From: Polaribacter sp. HaHaR_3_91 | Lineage (GTDB): Bacteria > Bacteroidota > Bacteroidia > Flavobacteriales > Flavobacteriaceae | DNA length: 64,000 nt | NCBI RefSeq assembly: GCF_019278525.1 | Contig: NZ_CP058986.1 | Coordinates: 2,576,001 to 2,640,000, forward strand | Direction of reading: 5' to 3' | Shown: positions 8,862 through 17,337 of the stretch, piece after piece | Position numbering within the stretch: position 1 is the stretch's first letter | Layout: each line of letters starts with the position of its first letter | Notes under the pieces: generated by a model | Told to the model about the DNA's origin: nothing | The model's input: the letters and a program-made list of their open reading frames with translations, nothing else | Databases searched by the model: none | Made by a program: the position numbers and the translations under genes

Positions 8862-9422
8862 ATGAAATCAATTAAACACGTATTAGTATTAGCATCAATT
8901 ATTGTTTTAGCAGCATCTTGTTCAGATGATGACCCAATAGCTGTTAACGAAGAAGAATTAATCACAACTGTAACACTAGTTTTAACTCCTGAAAATGGTG
9001 GTGATACTATTACTTTAAAAAGTACAGATTTAGATGGAGACGGACCAACGGAACCAGAAGTTAGTATTTCTGGAAATTTAGCTGCTAACACCATATATAC
9101 AGGAGTAACAAAAGTTTTAAACGAAACTGAAAACCCTGCAGAAGATATTACATTAGAAGTTGAAGAAGAAGGTGTAGATCACCAATTCTTTTATACTTTT
9201 ACTAACGAAATAGCTTCTACAACGTACATAGATACAGATTTAAATGGGGCACCAATTGGTATTGATTTTTCATTAACAACAACAGATGCAGGATCAGAAA
9301 GCTTAACAGTTTCTCTTATACATGAGCCAAATAAAAGTGGTGAAGGTGTTGTAGATGGTGATATTTCTAATGCTGCTGGAGAAACAGATGCAGAAGTAAC
9401 TTTCGCTATTACTATTGAATAA
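8862..9422 (+). CDS. Lipoprotein partner of the TonB receptor
   Basis: A 186-residue lipoprotein: signal MKSIKHVLVLASIIVLAASC with Cys20 followed by SDDD. The mature part is very acidic and Thr-rich with a predicted beta fold (VTLVLTPENGGDTITLKSTDLDGDG...), and a DLDGDGPTEPE stretch that could bind calcium. It follows the receptor by 24 bases and is followed directly by a strong terminator, so it is the last gene of the three-gene cassette. Probably a surface or periplasmic ligand-binding accessory; no specific family can be named. Confidence 0.8.
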   Translation: MKSIKHVLVLASIIVLAASCSDDDPIAVNEEELITTVTLVLTPENGGDTITLKSTDLDGDGPTEPEVSISGNLAANTIYTGVTKVLNETENPAEDITLEVEEEGVDHQFFYTFTNEIASTTYIDTDLNGAPIGIDFSLTTTDAGSESLTVSLIHEPNKSGEGVVDGDISNAAGETDAEVTFAITIE

Positions 9423-9439
9423 TTTTTTATTAAAAATAA

Positions 9440-9477
9440 AAAAAAAGTGCTGAGTTTTAGAACTCAGCACTTTTTTT
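9440..9477. terminator. Bidirectional intrinsic terminator
   Basis: The 10-bp stem GTGCTGAGTT (9447-9456) / AACTCAGCAC (9461-9470) is flanked by seven A on the left and seven T on the right, so it works on both strands. It serves the lipoprotein gene (+) and the MFS gene (-), whose stop codon lies in the tail. Confidence 0.9.
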
Positions 9478-10783
9478 ATTTAACATATTTTGTTTTCTTA
9501 ATAGTACTTAAAGAAATAAAAGCAGCTAAAAAGAAAACAGCTAAAGCCAAAACACTAGATTGTATAGATATCATAGAATTTAAAATTCCGAAAGTTACCA
9601 TACCTACTACTAAGGCTATTTTTTCTGTTACATCAAAAAAGCTAAAATAGGACGCATTATCTTCTGTTTTTGGTAACATTTTTGAGTATGTAGATCTTGC
9701 TAAAGATTGTATAGCTCCCATTACCAAACCTATTAAAGCTCCTAAAATATAAAAGTAAATTTCTATATTCGGAGTGTCTTTAGTTAAGCTAAATCCTATA
9801 AAACAAACCAATCCCCAAATAGCAATGGTAATTTTTAATGTTTTTATATTCCCTATTTTATTTGACAATCTAGAAAATAAGAAAGCACCTAAAATCCCTA
9901 CAAACTGAACTAGTAAAATAGTACCAATTAAGTTTAAGGTTTCTAAACCTAAAATAGTACCAAAAATACCTGCCATTAAAATAATAGTCTGCACGCCGAT
10001 ACTCCATAAAAAGAATGAAATTAAAAAAATCTTTAATTCTCTATAAGCAAATAATTCTTTGGCAACTTTTTTTATTTCTTTTAATCCTTTCGCAAAATAA
10101 TTGTCTTTTGGGATTTCTTTTTTCTCTTCGTTTGGCAATTTAGCATAAGTTATTTGTGCAAAACCAAGCCACCACAAACCTACTAAGACAAAAGATAATT
10201 GTGAGCCAAATTGTTTATCATAAAAACCAAAAACTTCAGTTTCTATTAAAACTAAGCACAAAAGCAATAATAAAATAGACCCCAAATACCCTAACATAAA
10301 GCCTTTTGCACTTGCATTGTCTTGTTGTTCTGGTAAAGCAACTTCTGGCAAATACGCATTGTAAAATACGATACTTCCCCAAAAACCTATACTCGCCAAA
10401 ATGGTAAAAAGGATTCCGACCCAAAGCGTTTCTTTTCCTGTAAAAAAATATAAACTCATTACAGATAGCGCGCCTAATAAACAGAAACCTTTTAAAAATT
10501 TCTTTTTATTACCAGCATAATCTGCAATACCAGAAAGCATAGGGGATATAAAAGCCACTACTAAAAAAGAAAATGCCATTGCATAATTATACAAGGTTGT
10601 CGGATTCCAAAGTGTGTCTAAAAAAGTAATTTTCCCTTCTGCATTTGCAAAACCTTCCGAAGCCGTTAAGCCTGCGTAATAAATTGGAAAAACAGCAGTA
10701 CTAATTACTAAAGAATATACCGAGTTTGCCCAATCATAAAATGCCCAAGCATTAATTAATTTTTTATCTCCAATTTTTAACAT
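9476..10783 (-). CDS. MFS transporter, UMF1/Atg22-like family
   Basis: A 435-residue inner-membrane protein with about 12 membrane segments. The N-terminal sequence INAWAFYDWANSVYSLVI is the hallmark of the UMF1 (Atg22-like) branch of the major facilitator superfamily; GAIQSLARSTYSKMLPK in the second half is also typical. Substrate unknown; eukaryotic relatives export amino acids from the vacuole, which does not settle the bacterial role. It stands alone, bounded by hairpin terminators on both sides. Confidence 0.9.
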   Translation of the reverse strand: MLKIGDKKLINAWAFYDWANSVYSLVISTAVFPIYYAGLTASEGFANAEGKITFLDTLWNPTTLYNYAMAFSFLVVAFISPMLSGIADYAGNKKKFLKGFCLLGALSVMSLYFFTGKETLWVGILFTILASIGFWGSIVFYNAYLPEVALPEQQDNASAKGFMLGYLGSILLLLLCLVLIETEVFGFYDKQFGSQLSFVLVGLWWLGFAQITYAKLPNEEKKEIPKDNYFAKGLKEIKKVAKELFAYRELKIFLISFFLWSIGVQTIILMAGIFGTILGLETLNLIGTILLVQFVGILGAFLFSRLSNKIGNIKTLKITIAIWGLVCFIGFSLTKDTPNIEIYFYILGALIGLVMGAIQSLARSTYSKMLPKTEDNASYFSFFDVTEKIALVVGMVTFGILNSMISIQSSVLALAVFFLAAFISLSTIKKTKYVK

Positions 10784-10794
10784 AAAATCTATTT

Positions 10795-10835
10795 TATAAA
10801 AAAACCGTTCAAAAAAACATCTTTTTTTGAACGGT
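10795..10835 (-). terminator. Intrinsic terminator of the M48 protease gene
   Basis: AACCGTTCAAAAAAA (10802-10816) pairs perfectly with 10821-10835 around a 4-nt loop. On the minus strand it is followed by a T-rich tail. It lies 48 bases beyond the M48 stop codon and just upstream of the MFS start. Confidence 0.75.
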
Positions 10836-10882
10836 TACAATATAGGAAATCTATTTGTTTCCTTATTTTTTATTTATATCTT

Positions 10883-11686
10883 TTACTTGGCGTTGTACTC
10901 TGCTGCATATTTTTTAGCCGTTGGTAAATAATTTCTTAAATCTTGTATTCTAGATTCATTAGAAGGGTGTGTACTTAAAATTTCTGGTTGAGAACTTCCG
11001 TTAGATAAGTTACTCATTCTTACCCAAACCTCAGCAGCTTCCCTTCCATCATAACCTGCCATAATCATAAAAACCAAACCTAACCTGTCTGCTTCCTGCT
11101 CATGAACTCTACTGAATTTTAACATTCCTAAACCAGTAGTAACACCAAATGCAGTATTCCATAATTGTTGAGATTCGTCACTTTTACCAGAAGTACCCAA
11201 CGCTACGGCAACACCACCTAATTGTTGTAATTGTCCTTGAGACATTCTTTCTTGTCCGTGTTTAGCAAAAGCATGTGCAACTTCGTGCCCCATTACTGCA
11301 GCAACTCCATTTTCATTAGCACAAATTGGCATAATACCAGTGTAAAAAACAACTTTTCCTCCTGGCATACACCAAGCATTTACAGTTTCATCATCTACTA
11401 AATTAAATTCCCATCTATAAGAATCTGCTTCTGAGCTCATATTATTTGCTCGCATAAAACGATCTACCGCTGCAGAAATATTTTTACCAACATTTTTAAT
11501 TTGGTTAGACATTGCAGTATTTGTAGATAATTTATTTTCTTCTAAAAAAGTACTGTATTGAGCAAAACTAGTAGGTAACACTTGTGCATCACTTACAAAA
11601 TTGACACGACTTCTCCCCGTAATTGGTACGGTACTACATTCTACGAAAAGTAAAACTGTTAAAAGTAAAACTGCTATTTTTTTCAT
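10883..11686 (-). CDS. M48 family zinc metalloprotease, exported
   Basis: A 267-residue peptidase of the BepA/Oma1-like group. The zinc motif HEVAH starts at residue 134 (VMGHEVAHAFAKHG), and the third ligand is probably the Glu in HEQEADRLG. The N-terminus is a signal sequence; Cys17 in LLFVECST could be a lipidation site, although Glu at position -1 is unusual. STVPITGRSRVNFVSD is a recurrent N-terminal sequence of this family. Expected role: quality control of periplasmic or outer-membrane proteins. No TPR extension is present, unlike E. coli BepA. Confidence 0.92.
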   Translation of the reverse strand: MKKIAVLLLTVLLFVECSTVPITGRSRVNFVSDAQVLPTSFAQYSTFLEENKLSTNTAMSNQIKNVGKNISAAVDRFMRANNMSSEADSYRWEFNLVDDETVNAWCMPGGKVVFYTGIMPICANENGVAAVMGHEVAHAFAKHGQERMSQGQLQQLGGVAVALGTSGKSDESQQLWNTAFGVTTGLGMLKFSRVHEQEADRLGLVFMIMAGYDGREAAEVWVRMSNLSNGSSQPEILSTHPSNESRIQDLRNYLPTAKKYAAEYNAK

Positions 11687-11872
11687 CTATTTATTTTTTA
11701 TGATCACTAATTAATAAGACACATCTATTTCTAAATTGTCACTATTGGTTGATTATTTACAATTCTATAAAATTACATATTCTATCTTAATCAAAAAAAT
11801 AATTTATTGCCGAAAGTTAAATCTGTAATTATGTCACAAAGTTTTCGTCTAACTTAAAAACATTTAAAATTT

Positions 11873-12349
11873 ATGAAAAATATTTTCTCTTTACTAGTTG
11901 TTATTTTAATGATTAGCTGTAATGGTATAGCTCAAACATCATCCAAAGAAAAAAAAACATACACCATTGAAAAAACAAATACTCAATGGAAAAAAGAATT
12001 AACAGCTAAACAGTATTATATATTACGAGAAGCAGGTACCGAAAAACCTTTTTCGAGTTCTTTTAACACAAACAAAACAAAAGGAACTTACGTTTGTGCT
12101 GCTTGTGAAACACCTCTTTATAAATCTGAATACAAATATGATTCTGGTTCTGGTTGGCCTTCTTTTGACCGAGCAATAAAGAAAAATGTTGAGTTAGATG
12201 TAGATTATAAAATTGGTTATGCAAGAACAGAATTAAAATGCAATACTTGTGGAGGTCACTTAGGTCATTCTTTTGATGATGGCCCTAAAAACACCACTGG
12301 AAAACGTCATTGTATTAATGGAGACGCCTTAAAATTCATAACTAAATAA
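11873..12349 (+). CDS. msrB: Peptide-methionine (R)-S-oxide reductase, exported
   Basis: MsrB reduces methionine-R-sulfoxide in proteins. Zinc-binding pairs CAAC and CNTC, the GGHLGHSFDDGP loop and the active-site cysteine in RHCING are all present. Residues 1-20 form a lipoprotein-type signal (LMISCNG, Cys16), so this copy repairs envelope proteins rather than cytoplasmic ones; the reductant on that side is not evident. Length 158 residues is standard with a signal. It appears monocistronic. Confidence 0.95.
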   Translation: MKNIFSLLVVILMISCNGIAQTSSKEKKTYTIEKTNTQWKKELTAKQYYILREAGTEKPFSSSFNTNKTKGTYVCAACETPLYKSEYKYDSGSGWPSFDRAIKKNVELDVDYKIGYARTELKCNTCGGHLGHSFDDGPKNTTGKRHCINGDALKFITK

Positions 12350-12445
12350 ACGATAATTATAAACAAAAAATCAAATTAAAGTTAATTTCTTGTTAAAAAT
12401 GCATATATTTAAGAAAAAACTGCATTATAATTAAAAAGAAATTCA

Positions 12446-12973
12446 TTGATTAAAGAACTACTTTTCATAATACTTGTTTTACTTGTAATTGAAACGCATT
12501 CTCAACAAACAAAACAAACTCTTTTAAAACCTACAATATCTACAGTAGGTAGTGCATCTGTATACCCTATTTCTAACAATGTAATAAGGTATACAGTTTT
12601 ACAAAGCATTGGTCAATCTAGTATTATTGGCACAAAAAGCACTGGTAAAATAGATGTACAACAAGGTTTTTTAAATAATAGTAAAATATTTAACATCAAT
12701 AACTCTGACAAGGATATTATTGATAAATCCCTTCGCCTTGTCATTTCTCCAAATCCTTTTATAGAATATCTAACACTCAATTTCTCCAAAGAAACTAAGC
12801 ATAAAATTCATATACACATATATGATGTTACTAGGAAAATCATCTTAAAAAAAGAATATTCCTCTACAGACAATTTACTTATCCCGTTAAAAAATTATAG
12901 TATAGGTACTTATATTATACGCATACAAAGCGGTAATAATACGTTTACAGAAAAAATACTAAAAACAGAATAA
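12446..12973 (+). CDS. Small secreted protein with T9SS type A sorting domain
   Basis: A 175-residue exported protein starting at TTG (12446), with signal peptide IKELLFIILVLLVIETHSQQ. The N-terminal half contains a short motif ending GQSSIIGT...VQQGFLNN, common in flavobacterial surface proteins that precede a sorting tag. Residues about 98-175 are a type IX secretion C-terminal domain: VISPNPFIEYLTLNF, a central IHIYDVT strand and the terminal YIIRIQSGNNTFTEKILKTE. It should cross the outer membrane through T9SS and be attached to the surface. First gene of the surface locus; next gene follows after 3 bases containing GGG. Confidence 0.85.
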   Translation: MIKELLFIILVLLVIETHSQQTKQTLLKPTISTVGSASVYPISNNVIRYTVLQSIGQSSIIGTKSTGKIDVQQGFLNNSKIFNINNSDKDIIDKSLRLVISPNPFIEYLTLNFSKETKHKIHIHIYDVTRKIILKKEYSSTDNLLIPLKNYSIGTYIIRIQSGNNTFTEKILKTE

Positions 12974-12976
12974 GGG

Positions 12977-13657
12977 ATGTGGAAAAATATCTCAAATATT
13001 ATAATTATGACTGCTGTATTTATTTTCATAAATAATACAACAAAAGCACAACAGGTCTATTTAGAAACTGGGTTTGAAAATGCCTATTTTAAAGATTATG
13101 TAAATAATTTAGGAAATAACACTTTAGATTTAAGTTACTCAAAAGCACAAGATTTTTTCATTGAAAGCGGTTTTAGATTTGCGTTATATGAAGAACGATT
13201 TACTTGGGATATAGGACTTGGATACAACAAATATAAAATTAATACTGGTTTTTATTCTGGTAAGATCAGCACACCAACAACGTATGATTTAAGTTATTTA
13301 ACCTTAAAACCAGGGATAAACTTTGCATTTGTTAATGAAAGGCGATTAAAAGTACAGGTACACACACATATTTCTTACGATTGGCTTATTTCAGGCACAA
13401 GAACATATAAAGATAATACAGTAAATTTATACAAGGAAAATACTTTTGACAAAAATTTAATTAGAATACACATAGGAATAAGTGTAGAGTATGTTATTCA
13501 TGACAATCTATCTACTTATGTAAAATATAATGTAGCTGATAGTTTTAAAGAAAAAAACAAAGACAGTAATATAGAAGAAGCATATTCATTTCACACCAAG
13601 GCATTTTCATTTGGATTGTTATTCTATATTTTAAGATTAAATAACAGAAGGTTCTAA
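12977..13657 (+). CDS. Outer-membrane beta-barrel protein, hypothetical
   Basis: A 226-residue protein with a signal peptide (to TTKAQQ, about residue 25) and alternating hydrophobic/polar strands typical of an eight-stranded barrel: FTWDIGLGYNKYKI, YLTLKPGINFAFV, LKVQVHTHISYDWL, IRIHIGISVEYVIHD, FSFGLLFYILRLN. No catalytic motif. It sits between a T9SS cargo and two tail-fibre-like proteins with 3- and 9-base gaps, so all are probably one transcript. It could anchor or export its neighbours; that is inference. Confidence 0.8.
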   Translation: MWKNISNIIIMTAVFIFINNTTKAQQVYLETGFENAYFKDYVNNLGNNTLDLSYSKAQDFFIESGFRFALYEERFTWDIGLGYNKYKINTGFYSGKISTPTTYDLSYLTLKPGINFAFVNERRLKVQVHTHISYDWLISGTRTYKDNTVNLYKENTFDKNLIRIHIGISVEYVIHDNLSTYVKYNVADSFKEKNKDSNIEEAYSFHTKAFSFGLLFYILRLNNRRF

Positions 13658-13666
13658 AAAATAAAT

Positions 13667-14815
13667 ATGAAATTTTCACATAAAATACGGCTCTTTTTAT
13701 TTTTACTAACAAACACTTTTCTGTTTGGTCAAACACCTGGTTTTAATTATCAGGCGCTAATTTTAAATAACGAAGAAATTCAGATTCCTGGAACAAACGT
13801 ATTAGAGAATAAAGTTACTTTAGGTCTAGAAGAAATTATCCTACGTTTTACTATATCAAATGAAACCTCTGTAGAATATATAGAAGAACATACAATTAGT
13901 ACAGATAAAAACGGCATGGTTTCTCTTATTGTAGGCGAAGGAATACCCATAAGTAATACATTTTATGATATTAATTGGGATGGAAAATTAAAATATTTAA
14001 ATGTTGAACTAAATATTCTAAATGATAACGACGGTTTTGTCTTTTTAGACAGTCAAAAAATATTATACATACCTCAACCTGATCGTGGTAGTGAGAATAG
14101 AAATGGGAACATAAAAATAGTAAGTTCTTTAGGAGACTTATCTCCTCCTTATCAATTAGGAGATATCATTTGGCTTACAGATTATGGTATAAATAACTCC
14201 CCATCATTAATGATTTGGGATGATATAAAATGGACACCTATTAATAATGATTTTGATCCTACTAATGAATTTGGACTTATAGTAGTGGGTAATGATAGCT
14301 TTAGAGATGCTCAATTCAAAAAACCTGTAACTGGAGATCAAGTTTGGAATCAGACTTGTAATTGTTTAGAAGTATATGATGGTACTCAATGGGTTTCATT
14401 AAGAAATATGAAAGCTGAAAATGGCCTTTACACAAGAGACAATAAAATAAAATTAGGTGGTATTTTAATAGAACCAACTTTAATTACCACAAGTGCAACA
14501 AACACATTTGCCTTTGCAGGATTGCAAGAAAGCACAAATACTGAAGATCAAATAGTCGTTATGGATAAAAGTACAGGTGTTTTAAGACAAAAACCTAATT
14601 CTACTCTCCATCAAAAAAAACAAGTAATTATTATTGCTTCTGATGGTCAATTAGAATTTACCACTCCCCTCAACATTACAAATTCTGATAAAATAGATGT
14701 ATTTAGAAACGGTGTTCGCATCAATTTTATTGCAATTAACAATACAACTATAAAACTAGAACAAGAAGCGAAATGTTACCAAGATGATAAAGTTAGAATA
14801 GTCCAACTATATTAA
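13667..14815 (+). CDS. Exported surface protein with tail-fibre-like modules
   Basis: A 382-residue protein with a signal peptide (to LFGQ) then FNYQALILNN, a start typical of flavobacterial surface fibre proteins ('P G x N Y Q A'). The middle has two modules of the form GD-x-W...l-x-vydGtqW (LGDIIWLTDYG...WTPI; GDQVWNQTCNCLEVYDGTQW), as in phage tail fibres. The last ~60 residues (KIDVFRNGVRINFIAINNTTIKLEQEA...KVRIVQLY) resemble the C-terminal domain of the next gene's product. No enzymatic motif and no T9SS tag, so its export across the outer membrane is unexplained. Confidence 0.78.
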   Translation: MKFSHKIRLFLFLLTNTFLFGQTPGFNYQALILNNEEIQIPGTNVLENKVTLGLEEIILRFTISNETSVEYIEEHTISTDKNGMVSLIVGEGIPISNTFYDINWDGKLKYLNVELNILNDNDGFVFLDSQKILYIPQPDRGSENRNGNIKIVSSLGDLSPPYQLGDIIWLTDYGINNSPSLMIWDDIKWTPINNDFDPTNEFGLIVVGNDSFRDAQFKKPVTGDQVWNQTCNCLEVYDGTQWVSLRNMKAENGLYTRDNKIKLGGILIEPTLITTSATNTFAFAGLQESTNTEDQIVVMDKSTGVLRQKPNSTLHQKKQVIIIASDGQLEFTTPLNITNSDKIDVFRNGVRINFIAINNTTIKLEQEAKCYQDDKVRIVQLY

Positions 14816-14893
14816 TACATCACTCATAAAAAACTGAAAAGCCTATGAATAAAAACAATTAAAAAAGAAAAATAACAATTAAATTAATTAAAA

Positions 14894-15601
14894 ATGAAAA
14901 CTATGAAAACGAATTATTTAAAATCAACAATATTAGGTATTATAATTATGGCGAGTAGCACCATAAATGCCCAAAGAACAGAAACCTCAACTAATGCTGC
15001 AACCGATTTTACAAAACAAGCAAATACCGTTTTAGGTGAGGCTGGCGGATCTATAAAAGTTATTGATAATAAGGGTACAATTAAGTATTTACAATCTAGT
15101 AATGGCGTAACAATTTTTACGGACACCGCACCAGATGGAGGTGTAATTACAACCTGGCAATTGGGTGGTACTTTAACAGATGATACTTATATAGACGCAT
15201 CAGGAGCTATTTTTGCTATTACAGGAATTGATGGAATTGACACAACCGCTGGTGATGCTGAAAACTCAGCTGCAACAGCTTTTGACACTACAGGATATTC
15301 ATTATTAGTTAGGGATGAAGCTACTGGTGAAACAAAAAAACTTTTAATGACTAATTTCATTGATGTTCTATGGGATGAAACAGAATTGACTGCAGATGTA
15401 ACAACTGACTTTACTGTGGATGCTGTTGGTATTTTAGCAACTACAAACGTTAATCGTGTATCTGTGTATAGAAATGGAGCAAAATTAAGATCTGGTACAG
15501 ATTACACAATTACTAACGTTAATGAAGTAAACATAGTTGTTGCTTCATTAGGCGGTACTGCTTATACTGGAGATGTTTTTGAAGTACACTTTATTAAGTA
15601 A
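14894..15601 (+). CDS. Exported surface protein with RNG-type C-terminal domain
   Basis: A 235-residue protein with signal peptide (to INAQ, about residue 27). The mature part begins with a Thr/Ala/Asn-rich stretch and a VIDNKGTIKYL strand also seen as VINNKGTILKI in the next gene. The C-terminal domain (about 160-235: ELTADVTTDFTVDA, VSVYRNGAKLRSGTDYTI, VNIVVAS, YTGDVFEVHFIK) matches a fold common in marine phage structural proteins of the form 'vyrNGxxLxxGtDYt...GDvvev'. There is a 78-base gap upstream. Probably an extracellular fibre or adhesin subunit. Confidence 0.78.
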   Translation: MKTMKTNYLKSTILGIIIMASSTINAQRTETSTNAATDFTKQANTVLGEAGGSIKVIDNKGTIKYLQSSNGVTIFTDTAPDGGVITTWQLGGTLTDDTYIDASGAIFAITGIDGIDTTAGDAENSAATAFDTTGYSLLVRDEATGETKKLLMTNFIDVLWDETELTADVTTDFTVDAVGILATTNVNRVSVYRNGAKLRSGTDYTITNVNEVNIVVASLGGTAYTGDVFEVHFIK

Positions 15602-15618
15602 AAATAGCATCTTTATAA

Positions 15619-15648
15619 ATTATGGTTTGTAAAATTACAAGCCATAAT
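15619..15648 (+). terminator. Hairpin between surface-locus genes, possible weak terminator
   Basis: A 14-bp stem (15619-15632 / 15635-15648, one G-U pair) with a 2-nt loop, 18 bases after the stop codon. No T run follows, so termination may be partial or the hairpin may stabilise the upstream mRNA. Confidence 0.45.
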
Positions 15649-15735
15649 ATTACTATTCATAAAAGAATACAACTCTTATTTTCAAAATCAACTTTCTTAT
15701 TTTTTTGACTTTATAACTCTATTTTATAAATAAAA

Positions 15736-17121
15736 ATGCAGCAATTTCTAAAGCAACATATCATAACTTTTTTACTACTATTAGTAGCTAGTTTGTATGC
15801 ACAAGAAGTTAGCGTTATCAATAACAAAGGAACTATACTTAAAATAAGAAATAATACAGTTACAACTTCTAACACGAGTAATTCAAACCCAGTAGAAAAC
15901 GATATTTGGTTTGATACTTCCTCCTCACCCACTACTATTAAAATTTATAATGGCACTTCTTGGGAAAAATTATCTCCAACAGCTACCGAAGGATCTGTAT
16001 TTTTTGCAAGTGCTACAGGTATACCTACAGAAGACAATACTCAATTATTCTGGGATAGCACCAATAATAGGCTGGGTATAGGGACAAGTTCACCTACAAA
16101 TAAGTTCCATGTTACAGGAGCCATGAGAACGGAAGGCATTTTAAATTCTGATGGTACTATGGGTAGACCATCATACAGATTTAAAAATGATATAGATACA
16201 GGAATGTACAGCCCAGTCGCAGATGAAATCAGCTTTTCAGTTGGTGGTATAGAAGCTCTCAATATTGATGAAATAGCAAACACAACAACTGTAACTATAA
16301 AAGAAACCCTAAAATTAGATGGTCGTATTAAGGATAAAAATAATTCTACAGGTATTACTGGACAAATTTTATCAGCAACTAATACTGGAACAAATTGGAT
16401 AGATGCTTCAACTATAAATACGGATACTCAAAAAATTGATATTTATACTTTAAATATAGATGGAAAAAATTTAGAGATTTCATTAGAAAATGATGCTGAA
16501 ACAACAAAACAAACAGATTTATCAGCATTAAAAATTACAGGTGATATTTCAGGAACCTTAGCAGCATCCACCGTTATAAAAATACAAAACATAGATGTTT
16601 CGAACATACCTCCAACAAACGGACAAACATTAGTTTATGATAATACTTCATCTCAATATATACCAAAAAATTTTTATACACCTACAGTAAGCGAACGCTA
16701 CCCAAATGCAATACAAACAATTGCAGAATCTTCCAATTTTACAACAATCAAATTTCAATCTCAAGATTTTACTCCCAACTCTTCAGATTACACTAATACT
16801 ACAGATGGAATTATTGCACTTAACACAGGTAGATATAAAATTACATACAGAATTACATCCGAAGTAATAAATAATGTTCGAGTTGGAGGAGAATTTCAAC
16901 TCACAAAAAATACGATATCGGTAAATAATACAATAGCTTATAGTTATCAAACAAGTAATTTGGTAAATAAAAGTACGGTAACGATGGTAAAAATTTTAGA
17001 TTTAATTGCAAATGATAAAATTGGAGTTCAAGGTAGAGTTTACGAAAGTGATCGTGGAACTCTAGATAGTTTAACCATACTACCTGAAGGAACTATGCTA
17101 ACTCTTGAAAAAATTAATTAA
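15736..17121 (+). CDS. Tail-fibre-like exported surface protein with C-terminal jelly-roll-like domain
   Basis: A 461-residue protein with signal peptide (to LYAQE). The mature part begins SVINNKGTILKI, then NDIWFDTSSSPTTIKIYNGTSWEKL, then the sequence LGIGTSSPTNKFHVTGAMRT followed by YRFKNDIDTGMYSP, which is the classic repeat of tail-fibre-domain proteins. Residues about 315-461 (SSNFTTIKFQSQDF, LNTGRYKITYRI, VGGEFQLTKNTISVNNT, LTILPEGTMLTLEKIN) look like a C1q/TNF-type trimerising jelly roll. The expected self-cleaving S74 chaperone domain is absent. It would form a trimeric extracellular fibre; the target is unknown. Confidence 0.8.
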   Translation: MQQFLKQHIITFLLLLVASLYAQEVSVINNKGTILKIRNNTVTTSNTSNSNPVENDIWFDTSSSPTTIKIYNGTSWEKLSPTATEGSVFFASATGIPTEDNTQLFWDSTNNRLGIGTSSPTNKFHVTGAMRTEGILNSDGTMGRPSYRFKNDIDTGMYSPVADEISFSVGGIEALNIDEIANTTTVTIKETLKLDGRIKDKNNSTGITGQILSATNTGTNWIDASTINTDTQKIDIYTLNIDGKNLEISLENDAETTKQTDLSALKITGDISGTLAASTVIKIQNIDVSNIPPTNGQTLVYDNTSSQYIPKNFYTPTVSERYPNAIQTIAESSNFTTIKFQSQDFTPNSSDYTNTTDGIIALNTGRYKITYRITSEVINNVRVGGEFQLTKNTISVNNTIAYSYQTSNLVNKSTVTMVKILDLIANDKIGVQGRVYESDRGTLDSLTILPEGTMLTLEKIN

Positions 17122-17337
17122 GAAGAAAACGAAACACTTTATCTTATTATAAAGCGAATTTACTTGCTAATTCTGCTATAACCATTTGCAGTTTTCAGGA
17201 TATCTATTATTGTGGAATACGAGAGAGTATTCGCTGAAGTAAACAACCATTCACACTTAAAAAACACTAAAATTCATATTAAGCCTCAACAGTTTATAAC
17301 GTATTTTTTTGTATCTTACTTAGATAATTTATTTTTG

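Noticed and set aside
9447-9650. Plus-strand frame at the end of the MFS gene
   Set aside because: It is antisense to the transporter and starts within the terminator stem.
12446-17121. Prophage or tailocin remnant
   Set aside because: Tail-fibre-like repeats are present, but each protein has a signal peptide and there are no sheath, tube, baseplate, capsid, integrase or lysis genes.
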